6,662 bases of DNA from Lichenicola sp964245345 (lineage in GTDB: Bacteria > Pseudomonadota > Alphaproteobacteria > Acetobacterales > Acetobacteraceae). The translations under genes were made by a program, and so were the position numbers. Positions within the stretch are counted from its first letter, which is position 1. Every line of letters begins with the position of its first letter. Positions 1 through 6,652 of the stretch are shown here, piece by piece. Location: the NCBI GenBank assembly GCA_964245345.1, contig CAXTMS010000195.1, forward strand, positions 1-6,662. Reading direction: 5' to 3'. The notes beneath the pieces are model-generated. The model worked only from the letters and a program-made list of their open reading frames with translations. It ran no database searches and had not been told where the DNA came from.

Positions 1-951
1 ACGCTGCCGCCGATAAGCATGGTGAAGCACACGTCGCTGACCCTGCGGCAAGGACGCAACGCCCTGGCGCGGCGGGTGCTGGCGTCGCGCGGGATGACCG
101 AATGCGTGGGCTTCAGCTTCACCGCACACGAGCATGCGGCGCGGTTCGGAGCGGTGCCGGAGTCTCTGCGCCTCCTCAACCCGATCGCGGCCGACCTGAA
201 CCAGATGCGGCCGACGCCGCTGGCGACGCTGGTGCAGGCGGCGGGGCGGAACCTGGCACGCGGCACGGCCGACCTGGCGCTGTTCGAGATCGGTGCCGGG
301 TTCGACGAGACCGGGCAGCGTGTGATGGCGGCGGGCCTGCGCACCGGGCGGACGGCGCGGCACCCGGGACGGGCGGCGCGGGCGATGTCGCTGTGGGACG
401 CGAAGGCGGACGCGGCGGCGCTGCTGGCGGCTTTGGGGGTACCGGCGGACGCGGTGTCGGTGACGGCGGACGCGCCGGCGCATTATCATCCCGGGCGTTC
501 CGGCGTGTTCCGGCAGGGGCCGAGGATCGTGCTCGGGCGGTTCGGCGAGCTGCATCCGGGACTGCTGGCGGCGACCGGGCTGGACGGGCCGGCGGTGGGA
601 TTCGAGGTGTTCCTCGACGCGGTGGCGGATCCGAAGCGGCGTCGCAAGGGGGCGCCTGACCTGCCGGCGCTGCAGCCGGTGCGGCGGGACTTCGCCTTCC
701 TGGTGGAGAAGCAGGTGACGGCGGACGCGCTGCTTCGTGCGGCGCGGGGGGCGGAGCGGACGCTGGTCGCGGGAGTTTCGCTGTTCGACGTGTTCGAGGG
801 CGACAAGGTCCCGGGCGGGATGCGGTCGCTGGCGATCGAGGTGGTGTTCCAGCCGCGCGAGCGCAGCCTGACCGATGTTGAGCTGGACGCGGCGTCGGCC
901 AGGATCGTGGACGCGGTGGCGAAGGCGACGGGGGCGGTGCTGCGCAGCTGA
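1..951 (+). CDS. pheT: Phenylalanine--tRNA ligase beta subunit, C-terminal part (5' end outside window)
   Basis: The beta subunit of the (alpha-beta)2 cytoplasmic enzyme that charges tRNA-Phe with phenylalanine. The frame is open from base 1 and ends at TGA 949-951, giving the last 316 residues of a protein usually near 800. The visible part begins in the catalytic-core-like region (LNPIAADLNQMRPTPL near residues 59-74 of the fragment, ALFEIG, YHPGRSG, RFGELHP), all characteristic of PheT. From about residue 221 to the end lies the ferredoxin-fold anticodon-binding domain (FDX-ACB), beginning LPALQPVRRDFAFLV and containing LFDVFEG and RSLTDVE. This domain contacts the tRNA-Phe anticodon. The editing domain and start codon lie upstream, as pheS probably does. 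No frameshift or missing segment is seen. The next gene starts 70 bases downstream on the same strand, so read-through is possible. Identification is secure. Confidence 0.96.
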   Translation, partial: TLPPISMVKHTSLTLRQGRNALARRVLASRGMTECVGFSFTAHEHAARFGAVPESLRLLNPIAADLNQMRPTPLATLVQAAGRNLARGTADLALFEIGAGFDETGQRVMAAGLRTGRTARHPGRAARAMSLWDAKADAAALLAALGVPADAVSVTADAPAHYHPGRSGVFRQGPRIVLGRFGELHPGLLAATGLDGPAVGFEVFLDAVADPKRRRKGAPDLPALQPVRRDFAFLVEKQVTADALLRAARGAERTLVAGVSLFDVFEGDKVPGGMRSLAIEVVFQPRERSLTDVELDAASARIVDAVAKATGAVLRS

Positions 952-962
952 CGCGGGAGGCA

Positions 963-985
963 TGGCGACGCCGGAACGATCGCCA
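963..985. repeat. Short inverted repeat after pheT
   Basis: TGGCGA (963-968) and TCGCCA (980-985) are perfect reverse complements around an 11-base loop. The hairpin lies 11 bases after the pheT stop. There is no T-run after it, so it is at best a weak terminator or an RNA-stability stem. A 6-bp stem in such GC-rich DNA can arise by chance. Confidence 0.25.
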
Positions 986-1008
986 GGCTCGCGCGTCCTC
1001 GACCATGT

Positions 1009-1016
1009 AAGGGGAG
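1009..1016 (+). promoter_or_regulatory. Ribosome binding site deciding the start at 1022
   Basis: AAGGGGAG ends five bases before ATG 1022, a good Shine-Dalgarno match at normal spacing. The in-frame ATG at 962 has a GGGAGG (955-960) only one base upstream, too close to work well. Starting at 1022 also puts a basic segment and hydrophobic core at the N-terminus, as expected for a signal peptide. Confidence 0.7.
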
Positions 1017-1021
1017 CCAAG

Positions 1022-2551
1022 ATGAAGCGGTGCAGGGTGGCAAGGCCATCGCCCGGAACAGCGGCGCCGTTACCAAAGGCGCCGGCACCGGGCGTGCTGG
1101 CGCCTGGTATGCTGGCGTCGGGCCTGCTGTTGGCGGGGCTGGGGACGGCGATGCCTGCCCTGGCGGCGCCGGGGGAGCTCTACCAGGTTCGACACCCGGT
1201 CTATGGCTGCGCCAACCCACGGGTGATGCTGGCGCTGAGCGGCGACGCCGGGCCGCTGCACCCCGAAGGATGGGCAGATCTCGAGCGGGCCTATGGGCGC
1301 TGCACCATGCTGACGCCGTCGACGCAGCTGGAGCTGGTGGCGCGTCAGGGACGGCTTCTGCTGCTGCGCCGCCTTCCGAAACACGGCAGGGACCTGCTTC
1401 TGTTCGTGCCGGCGGGCGAGGTGAGCCCGATCCGGATGCCGGTTGCACCGGATGCGGTTCCTGCGGCTCCCGGGCAAACCGCCACGCCCCCGACCGCCTC
1501 CTCGCAACCAGCACCGCCGCTTGTCGTGCCGCCGGCGACGCAGGCGCTGCCCGAAACCGCGGCGCCGCCGACCGATGCGGCCCCGGCGCAGGCCCCTGCA
1601 CCCGAGCAGCCGGCCAGTGCGCCGCCTGTTGTTCCGGTGCTGCCCGCGCCGCCAAGCGTTGCGCCGCCACCGGCGATCCAGAATGGGCCGCAAGCCGTGG
1701 TGCCATCCGGTACTCCGGCCCGGACGGAAGCGCCGCCAGCAACCTCCACGCCGCCGGTCGCCGTGCCGCCGCCGTCGCCGCCGGGGTTCGACACCGCGTC
1801 GCCGGACAGCGCCGCGCCCGCGCCCGACAGCACGGCCGTTCCGGTTCCGACGGCCGGAGCGGGTCCAGACCGAGCCGGCACGGCTGCGACCCCGGCTACG
1901 CCGCCGCCGGCTGCCGCCGCCGGCGGATCGACCAGCGCTCCAGCGTCGCCTGTGGCACCTCCATCCGCGTCGCCGGTCGTGCCGGCGCCGCAGCCTGCTC
2001 CGTCCGCCCGTATACTGGCACCCTGGCCGCCAACGGCGAGGGCGGTACATCGGACCGGCTACCCGCTGCTGATCGGGCTGCTGGTGCTGCTGTTGATGGC
2101 GGCGTCGATCGCGACCGCCTGGATGGTGGCGCGGCGACGTCGGCACTTCACCCGCGTGGAGGAGGACTGGCCGTCGCTCGACCGCCAGCCGAGCGCGCCC
2201 GCCGTTGAGGTGCCGCCGCCGCTGCCATCGCCGCATGCGTTCCGCACGCTGTGCGCGGCAGCGTTGGAACAGGCGGGTTGGAGTACGCGGATCGCGTTTC
2301 CGGGCGACGGCACCGGGCCGGACATCGTCGGGCGGCGAGACAAGAAGCTGCTGGTGGTGCGCTGCCGGACCTCGCGCAGCGTGATCGGCAGCGAGATGAT
2401 CAACGAGGCGGCGACCATGGGCGGCAAGCAGCCGGGCAGCCTGGTGGTGTTGGCGTCCAACGCCGCGTTCTCGCAGGCGGCGCGGGACGAGGCGGCGCGG
2501 CAGCGAGTACACCTGTTGCGGGACACCGATCTGTACGGGTTCGTCGGGTAG
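1022..2551 (+). CDS. Membrane-anchored protein with periplasmic N-terminal domain, Pro/Ala-rich linker and cytoplasmic Mrr-like restriction-endonuclease-fold domain
   Basis: A 509-residue protein of unproven function. Residues 1-48 look like a signal peptide: basic start (MKRCRVAR), hydrophobic stretch about 31-48, likely cleavage after ALA 46-48. Residues 49-140 form a compact, mostly beta-like domain with two cysteines (C63 in VYGC, C94 in YGRC) that could form a disulfide. I do not recognise its family; an SH3-like fold is only a guess. Residues 141-340 are low complexity, with 60 prolines in 200 residues by my count. Residues 347-370 are one transmembrane helix followed by RRRRH, placing the C-terminus in the cytoplasm. 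Residues 405-509 resemble the Mrr-type catalytic domain: helix HAFRTLCAAALEQAGW, then GPDIVG with D434, a strand LLVVRCR, then SLVVLASNAAFSQAA and a VHLLR ending. The family's (E/Q)xK motif reads R447-C448-R449 here, so nuclease activity is doubtful. It is 47 bases upstream of the nuclease-helicase gene and may be co-transcribed with it. Confidence 0.8.
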   Translation: MKRCRVARPSPGTAAPLPKAPAPGVLAPGMLASGLLLAGLGTAMPALAAPGELYQVRHPVYGCANPRVMLALSGDAGPLHPEGWADLERAYGRCTMLTPSTQLELVARQGRLLLLRRLPKHGRDLLLFVPAGEVSPIRMPVAPDAVPAAPGQTATPPTASSQPAPPLVVPPATQALPETAAPPTDAAPAQAPAPEQPASAPPVVPVLPAPPSVAPPPAIQNGPQAVVPSGTPARTEAPPATSTPPVAVPPPSPPGFDTASPDSAAPAPDSTAVPVPTAGAGPDRAGTAATPATPPPAAAAGGSTSAPASPVAPPSASPVVPAPQPAPSARILAPWPPTARAVHRTGYPLLIGLLVLLLMAASIATAWMVARRRRHFTRVEEDWPSLDRQPSAPAVEVPPPLPSPHAFRTLCAAALEQAGWSTRIAFPGDGTGPDIVGRRDKKLLVVRCRTSRSVIGSEMINEAATMGGKQPGSLVVLASNAAFSQAARDEAARQRVHLLRDTDLYGFVG

Positions 2552-2598
2552 CACTCGACCGATGTGGTTCGCCCTGGCGACGCTGTGACAGGACGGGA

Positions 2599-4629
2599 AT
2601 GAGCGCTTGGTGGTCCGCGGACGCCCGCTCGTTCCTTGAGGTCGATGATGCGGCGATCCTGGGGGTGTTGTCGCACCGGCAGTCCGCCCGGTATCGCGGC
2701 AACGAGCCGAAACAGGTCTGGGCCTGGAAGGCCGAGTTGCCGTTGCTGCGGGACGCTCTGCGCGACGTGTCCGATCTCGGGTCGTGGCGGGTGTTGCTGG
2801 AGTTCGAGATCCCGCGCCTCGGCGGACGGCTCGATGCGGTCCTGCTGTCGCCGCACGCCATCTTCGCCGTCGAGTTCAAGATCGGGGCTGCCCGGGTCGA
2901 CAACGCGGCACGCGCCCAGTTGCACGGCTACGCGCTCGACCTGCAGGACTTCCATGGTGGCAGCCGCAGCCGGCTGATCCTGCCGATCCTGGTGGCGACG
3001 GGAGGATCATCGCGTCCGCTCGCGCTGCCGTTGCTCATCGGTGGTGCCGCAGCCGTCATGGAAACCAACGCGAGCGACTTTCCGAGTCTGCTTCGTCGGC
3101 TGGGGGCGCTTGCCGCGAGAACAACCGCGACTCCACCGGTGGTGGTGGCGGAATGGGAAGCGGCGCCCTATGCGCCAGTGCTCAACGTCATCCAGGCCGC
3201 CTGCCGCCTTTACCAGCGGCACGACGTGGCCGAGATCGCCAGCATGCGGGCGGACGCGTTCAACCTGTCGCTCACCGCGAACCGGATCGAGGCGATCCTG
3301 GATCGTGCGAAGGGCGAGCGCCAGCATGTCATCCTGTTCGTCACCGGCATTCCGGGAGCGGGCAAGACGTTGTGCGGCCTGAACGCTGCGTTCAGGCGGT
3401 CCGGATCCACCTTCCTCACGGGCAATCCGTCCCTGGTGCACGTGCTGCGCGAGGCGCTGGTGCGCAGCGCGATCGAGGATGACGGCAAGCGGACGGTGGC
3501 GTTTCACCGCATCAAGGCGGTGATCCAGCCGCTGCCGCAGTTTCGCGACCTGTATGTGCGGACAGGCGGCCTTCCGCCAGACCGGGTGGTGGTGATCGAC
3601 GAGGCGCAGCGCTGCTGGACCGAAGCGCACGCGATCGCCGGCACGCGCACCCGGCCGGTGCCGCTCGATCGGTCGGAGCCGGCGCATCTGCTCGACATCA
3701 TGGATCGGCACGAGGGCTTTGCCGCCCTCGTGTGCCTGATCGGGCAGGGTCAGGAAATCCATGACGGGGAAGGGGGTCTGGCCGCCTGGGGACAGGCGCT
3801 GGCGAGTCGGCCAGGCTGGACGGTGTTCGCGGCGGACGCGGTCCTGGCCGATCCCGAGCCGCGCAACCGGTTGCCAAGGCTGGCCGGGTTGTGCGTGCAA
3901 CCGGACCTGCATCTTTCGGTGCCGGTGCGCTCGCTTCGTCACGAGGCGGCGCCGGCCTGGGTGGATGCCGTGCTGCGTGGCGACGCACGGGCCGCGAAGA
4001 TGGTGATCGACGCGGGCGGCGAGGTGCCGTTCCGGTTGACGCGGGATCTGGCGGCGCTTCGATCTGGGCTGCGTGCGCAGGCACGTGGCCTGCATCGTGC
4101 GGGCCTGGTTGCAAGTGCCGGCGCGCGCCGGCTGCGGGCGGAAGGGCTCGGCTGCGAGGTGCCGCACATGGATCCGGCCGCGGTGTCGGCCTGGTTCCTC
4201 AACAGCTGGATACGCGACCGCGACGTGCGGGCGTCCGACGCGCTGGAGCTGGTGGCGACCCAGTTCTCGGTGCAGGGGCTGGAGCTCGACCATGTTGGCG
4301 TGTGCTGGGATGGCGATCTGGTGCGCGAAGGGTCCGGGCCTGCGTGGCAGGTGCGGTCGTTCCGCGGCACCGGATGGCAGGTGGCGCGGAACCCGGAGAA
4401 GATCGCCTGGCGGCTCAACACCTACCGGGTGCTGCTGACCCGGGCGCGCTACGAGACGCTGATCTGGGTGCCGCGCGGCGACCGCGACGATCCGTCGCGC
4501 GATCCGGCGGTGCTGGATCGGGTGGCGGCGTTCCTGGAAGCGTGCGGGGTGCGGGCGCTGGCGGAGGCGTTGCCCGTCGCAGCCTCGGCGGCAGGTTCCC
4601 TGCCGTTGCTTGCGGAGGCGGACGGCTGA
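2599..4629 (+). CDS. DUF2075 (Schlafen group 3-type) helicase/ATPase with N-terminal PD-(D/E)XK nuclease domain
   Basis: A 676-residue predicted cytoplasmic nuclease-helicase. ATG 2599 is preceded by AGGA (2590-2593) five bases away. Residues 60-115 carry a PD-(D/E)XK nuclease core: E68/E70 in LLEFEIPR, D79 in GRLDAVLL, E92-F93-K94 in AVEFKIG, then Q107-xxx-Y111, resembling the QxxxY motif of RecB/Cas4-type nucleases. From about residue 240 comes a P-loop domain of the DUF2075 family: Walker A GIPGAGKT (250-257), TGNPSLVHVLREAL (274-287), Walker B VVIDEAQRCW (331-340), a motif III-like LIGQGQEIHDGEGG (380-393), a motif V-like TQFSVQGLELD (554-564) and motif VI NTYRVLLTRAR (607-617). All expected helicase motifs are present and the length fits the family, so the gene looks intact. 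Likely activities are ATP-driven translocation on nucleic acid and strand cleavage. The substrate and biological role are unknown; defence against foreign DNA/RNA or repair are inferences. It ends 33 bases before lepA. Confidence 0.9.
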   Translation: MSAWWSADARSFLEVDDAAILGVLSHRQSARYRGNEPKQVWAWKAELPLLRDALRDVSDLGSWRVLLEFEIPRLGGRLDAVLLSPHAIFAVEFKIGAARVDNAARAQLHGYALDLQDFHGGSRSRLILPILVATGGSSRPLALPLLIGGAAAVMETNASDFPSLLRRLGALAARTTATPPVVVAEWEAAPYAPVLNVIQAACRLYQRHDVAEIASMRADAFNLSLTANRIEAILDRAKGERQHVILFVTGIPGAGKTLCGLNAAFRRSGSTFLTGNPSLVHVLREALVRSAIEDDGKRTVAFHRIKAVIQPLPQFRDLYVRTGGLPPDRVVVIDEAQRCWTEAHAIAGTRTRPVPLDRSEPAHLLDIMDRHEGFAALVCLIGQGQEIHDGEGGLAAWGQALASRPGWTVFAADAVLADPEPRNRLPRLAGLCVQPDLHLSVPVRSLRHEAAPAWVDAVLRGDARAAKMVIDAGGEVPFRLTRDLAALRSGLRAQARGLHRAGLVASAGARRLRAEGLGCEVPHMDPAAVSAWFLNSWIRDRDVRASDALELVATQFSVQGLELDHVGVCWDGDLVREGSGPAWQVRSFRGTGWQVARNPEKIAWRLNTYRVLLTRARYETLIWVPRGDRDDPSRDPAVLDRVAAFLEACGVRALAEALPVAASAAGSLPLLAEADG

Positions 4630-4636
4630 CTTTCGC

Positions 4637-4661
4637 GGCCGGATCGCCTATTGCTCCGGCC
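4637..4661. repeat. Perfect 7-bp inverted repeat directly before the lepA start codon
   Basis: GGCCGGA (4637-4643) and TCCGGCC (4655-4661) are exact reverse complements around an 11-base loop. The right arm ends one base before ATG 4663. No convincing Shine-Dalgarno sequence lies in this stretch. In mRNA the stem would lie where the 30S subunit binds. In DNA it could be an operator or a weak terminator for the upstream gene, although no T-run follows. The repeat is certain; its function is inferred. Confidence 0.5.
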
Positions 4662-4662
4662 T

Positions 4663-6468
4663 ATGACCGACACGCCGCTTTCGCTGATCCGCAACTTCTC
4701 GATCATCGCCCATATCGACCACGGCAAGTCCACCCTGGCGGACCGGCTGATCCAGCTCTGCGGCGGTCTCACCGAGCGCGAGATGACCAACCAGGTGCTC
4801 GACAACATGGACATCGAGCGCGAGCGCGGCATCACCATCAAGGCGCAGACGGTGCGGCTGTCCTACCCGTCCAAGGACGGGCAGACCTATGTGCTCAACC
4901 TGATGGACACGCCGGGCCACGTCGACTTCGCCTACGAGGTGAGCCGGTCGCTGGCGGCGTGCGAGGGCTCGCTGCTGGTGGTGGATGCGAGCCAGGGGGT
5001 GGAGGCGCAGACGCTGGCCAACGTTTATCAGGCGCTGGACGCCCACCACGAGATCGTGCCGATCCTGAACAAGGTCGACCTGCCGGCAGCCGAGCCGGAG
5101 CGGGTCAGGCAGCAGATCGAGGACGTGGTCGGCATCCCGGCCGACGACGCGGTGGAGATCTCGGCCAAGACCGGGCTCAACATCGAGGGCGTGCTGGAAG
5201 CGCTGGTGACGCGCCTGCCGCCGCCGACCGGGAACGCGGAGGCGCCGCTCAAGGCGCTGCTGGTGGATAGCTGGTACGACGCCTATCTCGGCGTGGTGAT
5301 CCTGGTGCGCATCAAGGACGGGCACCTCAAGCGCCACGCCAAGATACGCATGATGGCCAAGGGCACCGTGCACAACGTCGAGCAGGTCGGCGTGTTCACG
5401 CCGGCGATGAAGCCGGTGGACCAGCTGGGTCCGGGCGAGATGGGGTACATCACCGCGGCGATGAAGACGGTGGCCGACTGCAACGTCGGCGACACCATCA
5501 CCGAGGACCGCCGTCCGGCGGCCGAAGCGTTGTCGGGATTCAAGCCATCGGTGCCTGTGGTGTGGTGCGGGCTGTTCCCGATCGACGCCGACGATTTCGA
5601 GAAGCTGCGCGAATCCCTGGGCAAGCTGCGCTTGAACGACGCGTCGTTCCATTTCGAGGCGGAAACCTCGGCAGCGCTCGGCTTCGGCTTCCGCTGCGGC
5701 TTCCTGGGGTTGCTGCACCTGGAGATCATCCAGGAGCGGCTGTCTCGCGAGTTCGACCTCAACCTGATCGCGACCGCGCCCTCGGTGGTGTATCGCCTGC
5801 ACCGCACCAACGGCGCAATGGAGGAGCTGCACAACCCGTCCGACATGCCGGACACCATGCAGATCGCCAGCATCGCGGAGCCGTGGATCCGGGCCACCAT
5901 CATGGTGCCGGACGACTACCTGGGCTCGGTGCTGACCTTGTGCTCCGACCGTCGCGGGCAGCAGGTGGACCTGACCTATGTCGGCGGCCGGGCGATGGCG
6001 GTGTATCGGCTGCCGCTGAACGAGGTGGTGTTCGACTTCTACGACCGGCTGAAGTCGGTCAGCCGCGGCTACGCCTCGTTCGATTATTCGATGGACGGAT
6101 ACGAGGAAAGCGACCTCGTGCGAATCTCCATCCTGGTCAACCAGGAGCCGGTGGACGCGCTGAGCTTCGTCGCCCATCGATCCGCCGCCGAAGCGCGCGG
6201 GCGCTCGATCTGCGCCAAGCTCAAGGAGCTGATCCCGCGCCAGCTGTTCAAGATCGCGGTGCAGGCGGCGATCGGCGGCCGGGTGATCGCGCGTGAGACC
6301 ATCGGCGCGATGAGCAAGGACGTCACCGCCAAGTGCTACGGCGGCGACATCAGCCGCAAGCGCAAGCTGCTGGACAAGCAGAAGGAAGGCAAGAAGCGCA
6401 TGCGCCAGTTCGGCAAGGTGGAGATCCCGCAGACCGCGTTCCTGGCGGCGCTGAAGATGGACGCCTGA
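4663..6468 (+). CDS. lepA: Elongation factor 4, ribosome back-translocase GTPase LepA
   Basis: A 601-residue translational GTPase related to EF-G that binds the ribosome. It is credited with back-translocation and with helping initiation or ribosome assembly, and is peripherally associated with the inner membrane in E. coli. All G motifs are present: G1 AHIDHGKST (16-24), G2 ERGIT with T58, G3 DTPGH (82-86), G4 NKVD (136-139) and G5 SAK (167-169). The EF-G-like segment FRCGFLGLLHLE starts at residue 343. The LepA-specific C-terminal domain is complete, with the signature CYGGDISRKRKLLDKQKEG beginning near residue 558 and the ending AALKMDA. Length matches the family. ATG 4663 gives the typical start MTDTPLSLIRNFSIIAHID; an in-frame TTG at 4651 would add only four atypical residues. 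The start has no clear Shine-Dalgarno and sits right after an inverted repeat. Identification is secure. Confidence 0.98.
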   Translation: MTDTPLSLIRNFSIIAHIDHGKSTLADRLIQLCGGLTEREMTNQVLDNMDIERERGITIKAQTVRLSYPSKDGQTYVLNLMDTPGHVDFAYEVSRSLAACEGSLLVVDASQGVEAQTLANVYQALDAHHEIVPILNKVDLPAAEPERVRQQIEDVVGIPADDAVEISAKTGLNIEGVLEALVTRLPPPTGNAEAPLKALLVDSWYDAYLGVVILVRIKDGHLKRHAKIRMMAKGTVHNVEQVGVFTPAMKPVDQLGPGEMGYITAAMKTVADCNVGDTITEDRRPAAEALSGFKPSVPVVWCGLFPIDADDFEKLRESLGKLRLNDASFHFEAETSAALGFGFRCGFLGLLHLEIIQERLSREFDLNLIATAPSVVYRLHRTNGAMEELHNPSDMPDTMQIASIAEPWIRATIMVPDDYLGSVLTLCSDRRGQQVDLTYVGGRAMAVYRLPLNEVVFDFYDRLKSVSRGYASFDYSMDGYEESDLVRISILVNQEPVDALSFVAHRSAAEARGRSICAKLKELIPRQLFKIAVQAAIGGRVIARETIGAMSKDVTAKCYGGDISRKRKLLDKQKEGKKRMRQFGKVEIPQTAFLAALKMDA

Positions 6469-6496
6469 CGCGGCCCCTTCTGACGGTCCGTCCGCG

Positions 6497-6514
6497 CCCT
6501 TGCCTCGGCAGGGG
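6497..6514 (+). terminator. Candidate hairpin terminator after lepA
   Basis: CCCTTGC (6497-6503) pairs with GCAGGGG (6508-6514) through seven pairs, one of them G-T, around the tetraloop CTCG. It starts 28 bases after the lepA stop. The following bases, ATGTTGCTAT, are only moderately T-rich, so this is not a textbook rho-independent terminator. It overlaps the candidate -35 element of the tRNA promoter. Confidence 0.35.
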
Positions 6515-6527
6515 ATGTTGCTATGTA
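6500..6527 (+). promoter_or_regulatory. Candidate sigma-70-type promoter for tRNA-Ser
   Basis: TTGCCT (6500-6505) and TATGTA (6522-6527) are 16 bases apart, matching the housekeeping -35 and -10 consensus at four and three of six positions. A very GC-rich segment (6529-6542) follows, like the discriminator of stringently controlled stable-RNA promoters. The tRNA begins about 30 bases after the expected start site. The match is modest and unproven. Confidence 0.35.
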
Positions 6528-6537
6528 GTGCCGCCGC

Positions 6538-6551
6538 CCGGGTGAGCCCGG
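6538..6551. repeat. Short GC hairpin in the tRNA leader
   Basis: CCGGG (6538-6542), loop TGAG, CCCGG (6547-6551): a perfect 5-bp stem 11 bases before the tRNA. No T-run follows. It could be a leader stem in the tRNA precursor, or chance in GC-rich sequence. Confidence 0.25.
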
Positions 6552-6562
6552 TCGCACAGGCT

Positions 6563-6652
6563 GGACAGGTGGCCGAGCGGCTTAAGGCGCACGCTTGGAA
6601 AGCGTGTGTGCGTGAAAGCGTACCGTGGGTTCGAATCCCACCCTGTCCGCCA
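6563..6652 (+). tRNA. tRNA-Ser (anticodon GGA), class II, CCA encoded
   Basis: A complete 90-base cloverleaf. The acceptor stem GGACAGG (6563-6569) pairs perfectly with CCTGTCC (6642-6648), followed by discriminator G6649 and genome-encoded CCA (6650-6652). The D-stem is GCC (6572-6574) with GGC (6586-6588). The anticodon stem CACGC/GCGTG (6590-6594/6602-6606) encloses the loop TTGGAAA with anticodon GGA at 6597-6599, which reads serine codons UCC and UCU. The long variable arm (6607-6624) has a 5-bp stem (6608-6612 with 6619-6623), as expected for tRNA-Ser. The T-stem GTGGG/CCCAC (6625-6629/6637-6641) carries the loop TTCGAAT. All arms are intact. Confidence 0.97.

Noticed and set aside
962..1021. 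Upstream ATG at 962 as the start of the membrane protein
   Set aside because: Its GGGAGG is only one base from the ATG, and the added 20 residues would push the signal-peptide core far from the N-terminus. ATG 1022 has a well-spaced AAGGGGAG.
1904..1926. Perfect 8-bp inverted repeat CCGCCGGC/GCCGGCGG with a 7-base loop
   Set aside because: It falls inside the low-complexity proline/alanine codon tract (CCG, GCC, GGC), where such pairing arises readily from codon bias. There is no sign of a regulatory role.
1443..2040. Possible tandem repeats in the proline-rich coding tract
   Set aside because: On reading, the tract is irregular Pro/Ala/Val/Ser low complexity with no constant-length repeating unit. 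No CRISPR-like repeats are present in the window either.
1030..2208. A 392-codon plus-strand frame overlapping the membrane protein gene
   Set aside because: It is an out-of-frame shadow of the Pro/Ala-rich linker coding sequence, with Gly/Ala/Arg-rich composition and no domain.
1070..2554. A 494-codon open frame on the minus strand opposite the membrane protein gene
   Set aside because: Its product is a run of Arg, Gly and His typical of antisense reading in very GC-rich DNA. The plus strand encodes a coherent signal peptide, linker, membrane helix and domain.
4651..4662. TTG at 4651 as an alternative lepA start
   Set aside because: It would add four residues not typical of LepA and lies in the loop of the inverted repeat. 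ATG 4663 gives the canonical N-terminus.
3891..5270. A 459-codon plus-strand frame spanning the end of the helicase gene and the start of lepA
   Set aside because: It overlaps two securely identified genes out of frame, and its product is low-complexity Gly/Ala/Arg.
4648..6177. A 509-codon open frame on the minus strand opposite lepA
   Set aside because: It lies fully within a highly conserved lepA reading frame and its product has no recognisable domain. Long antisense frames are expected at this GC content.
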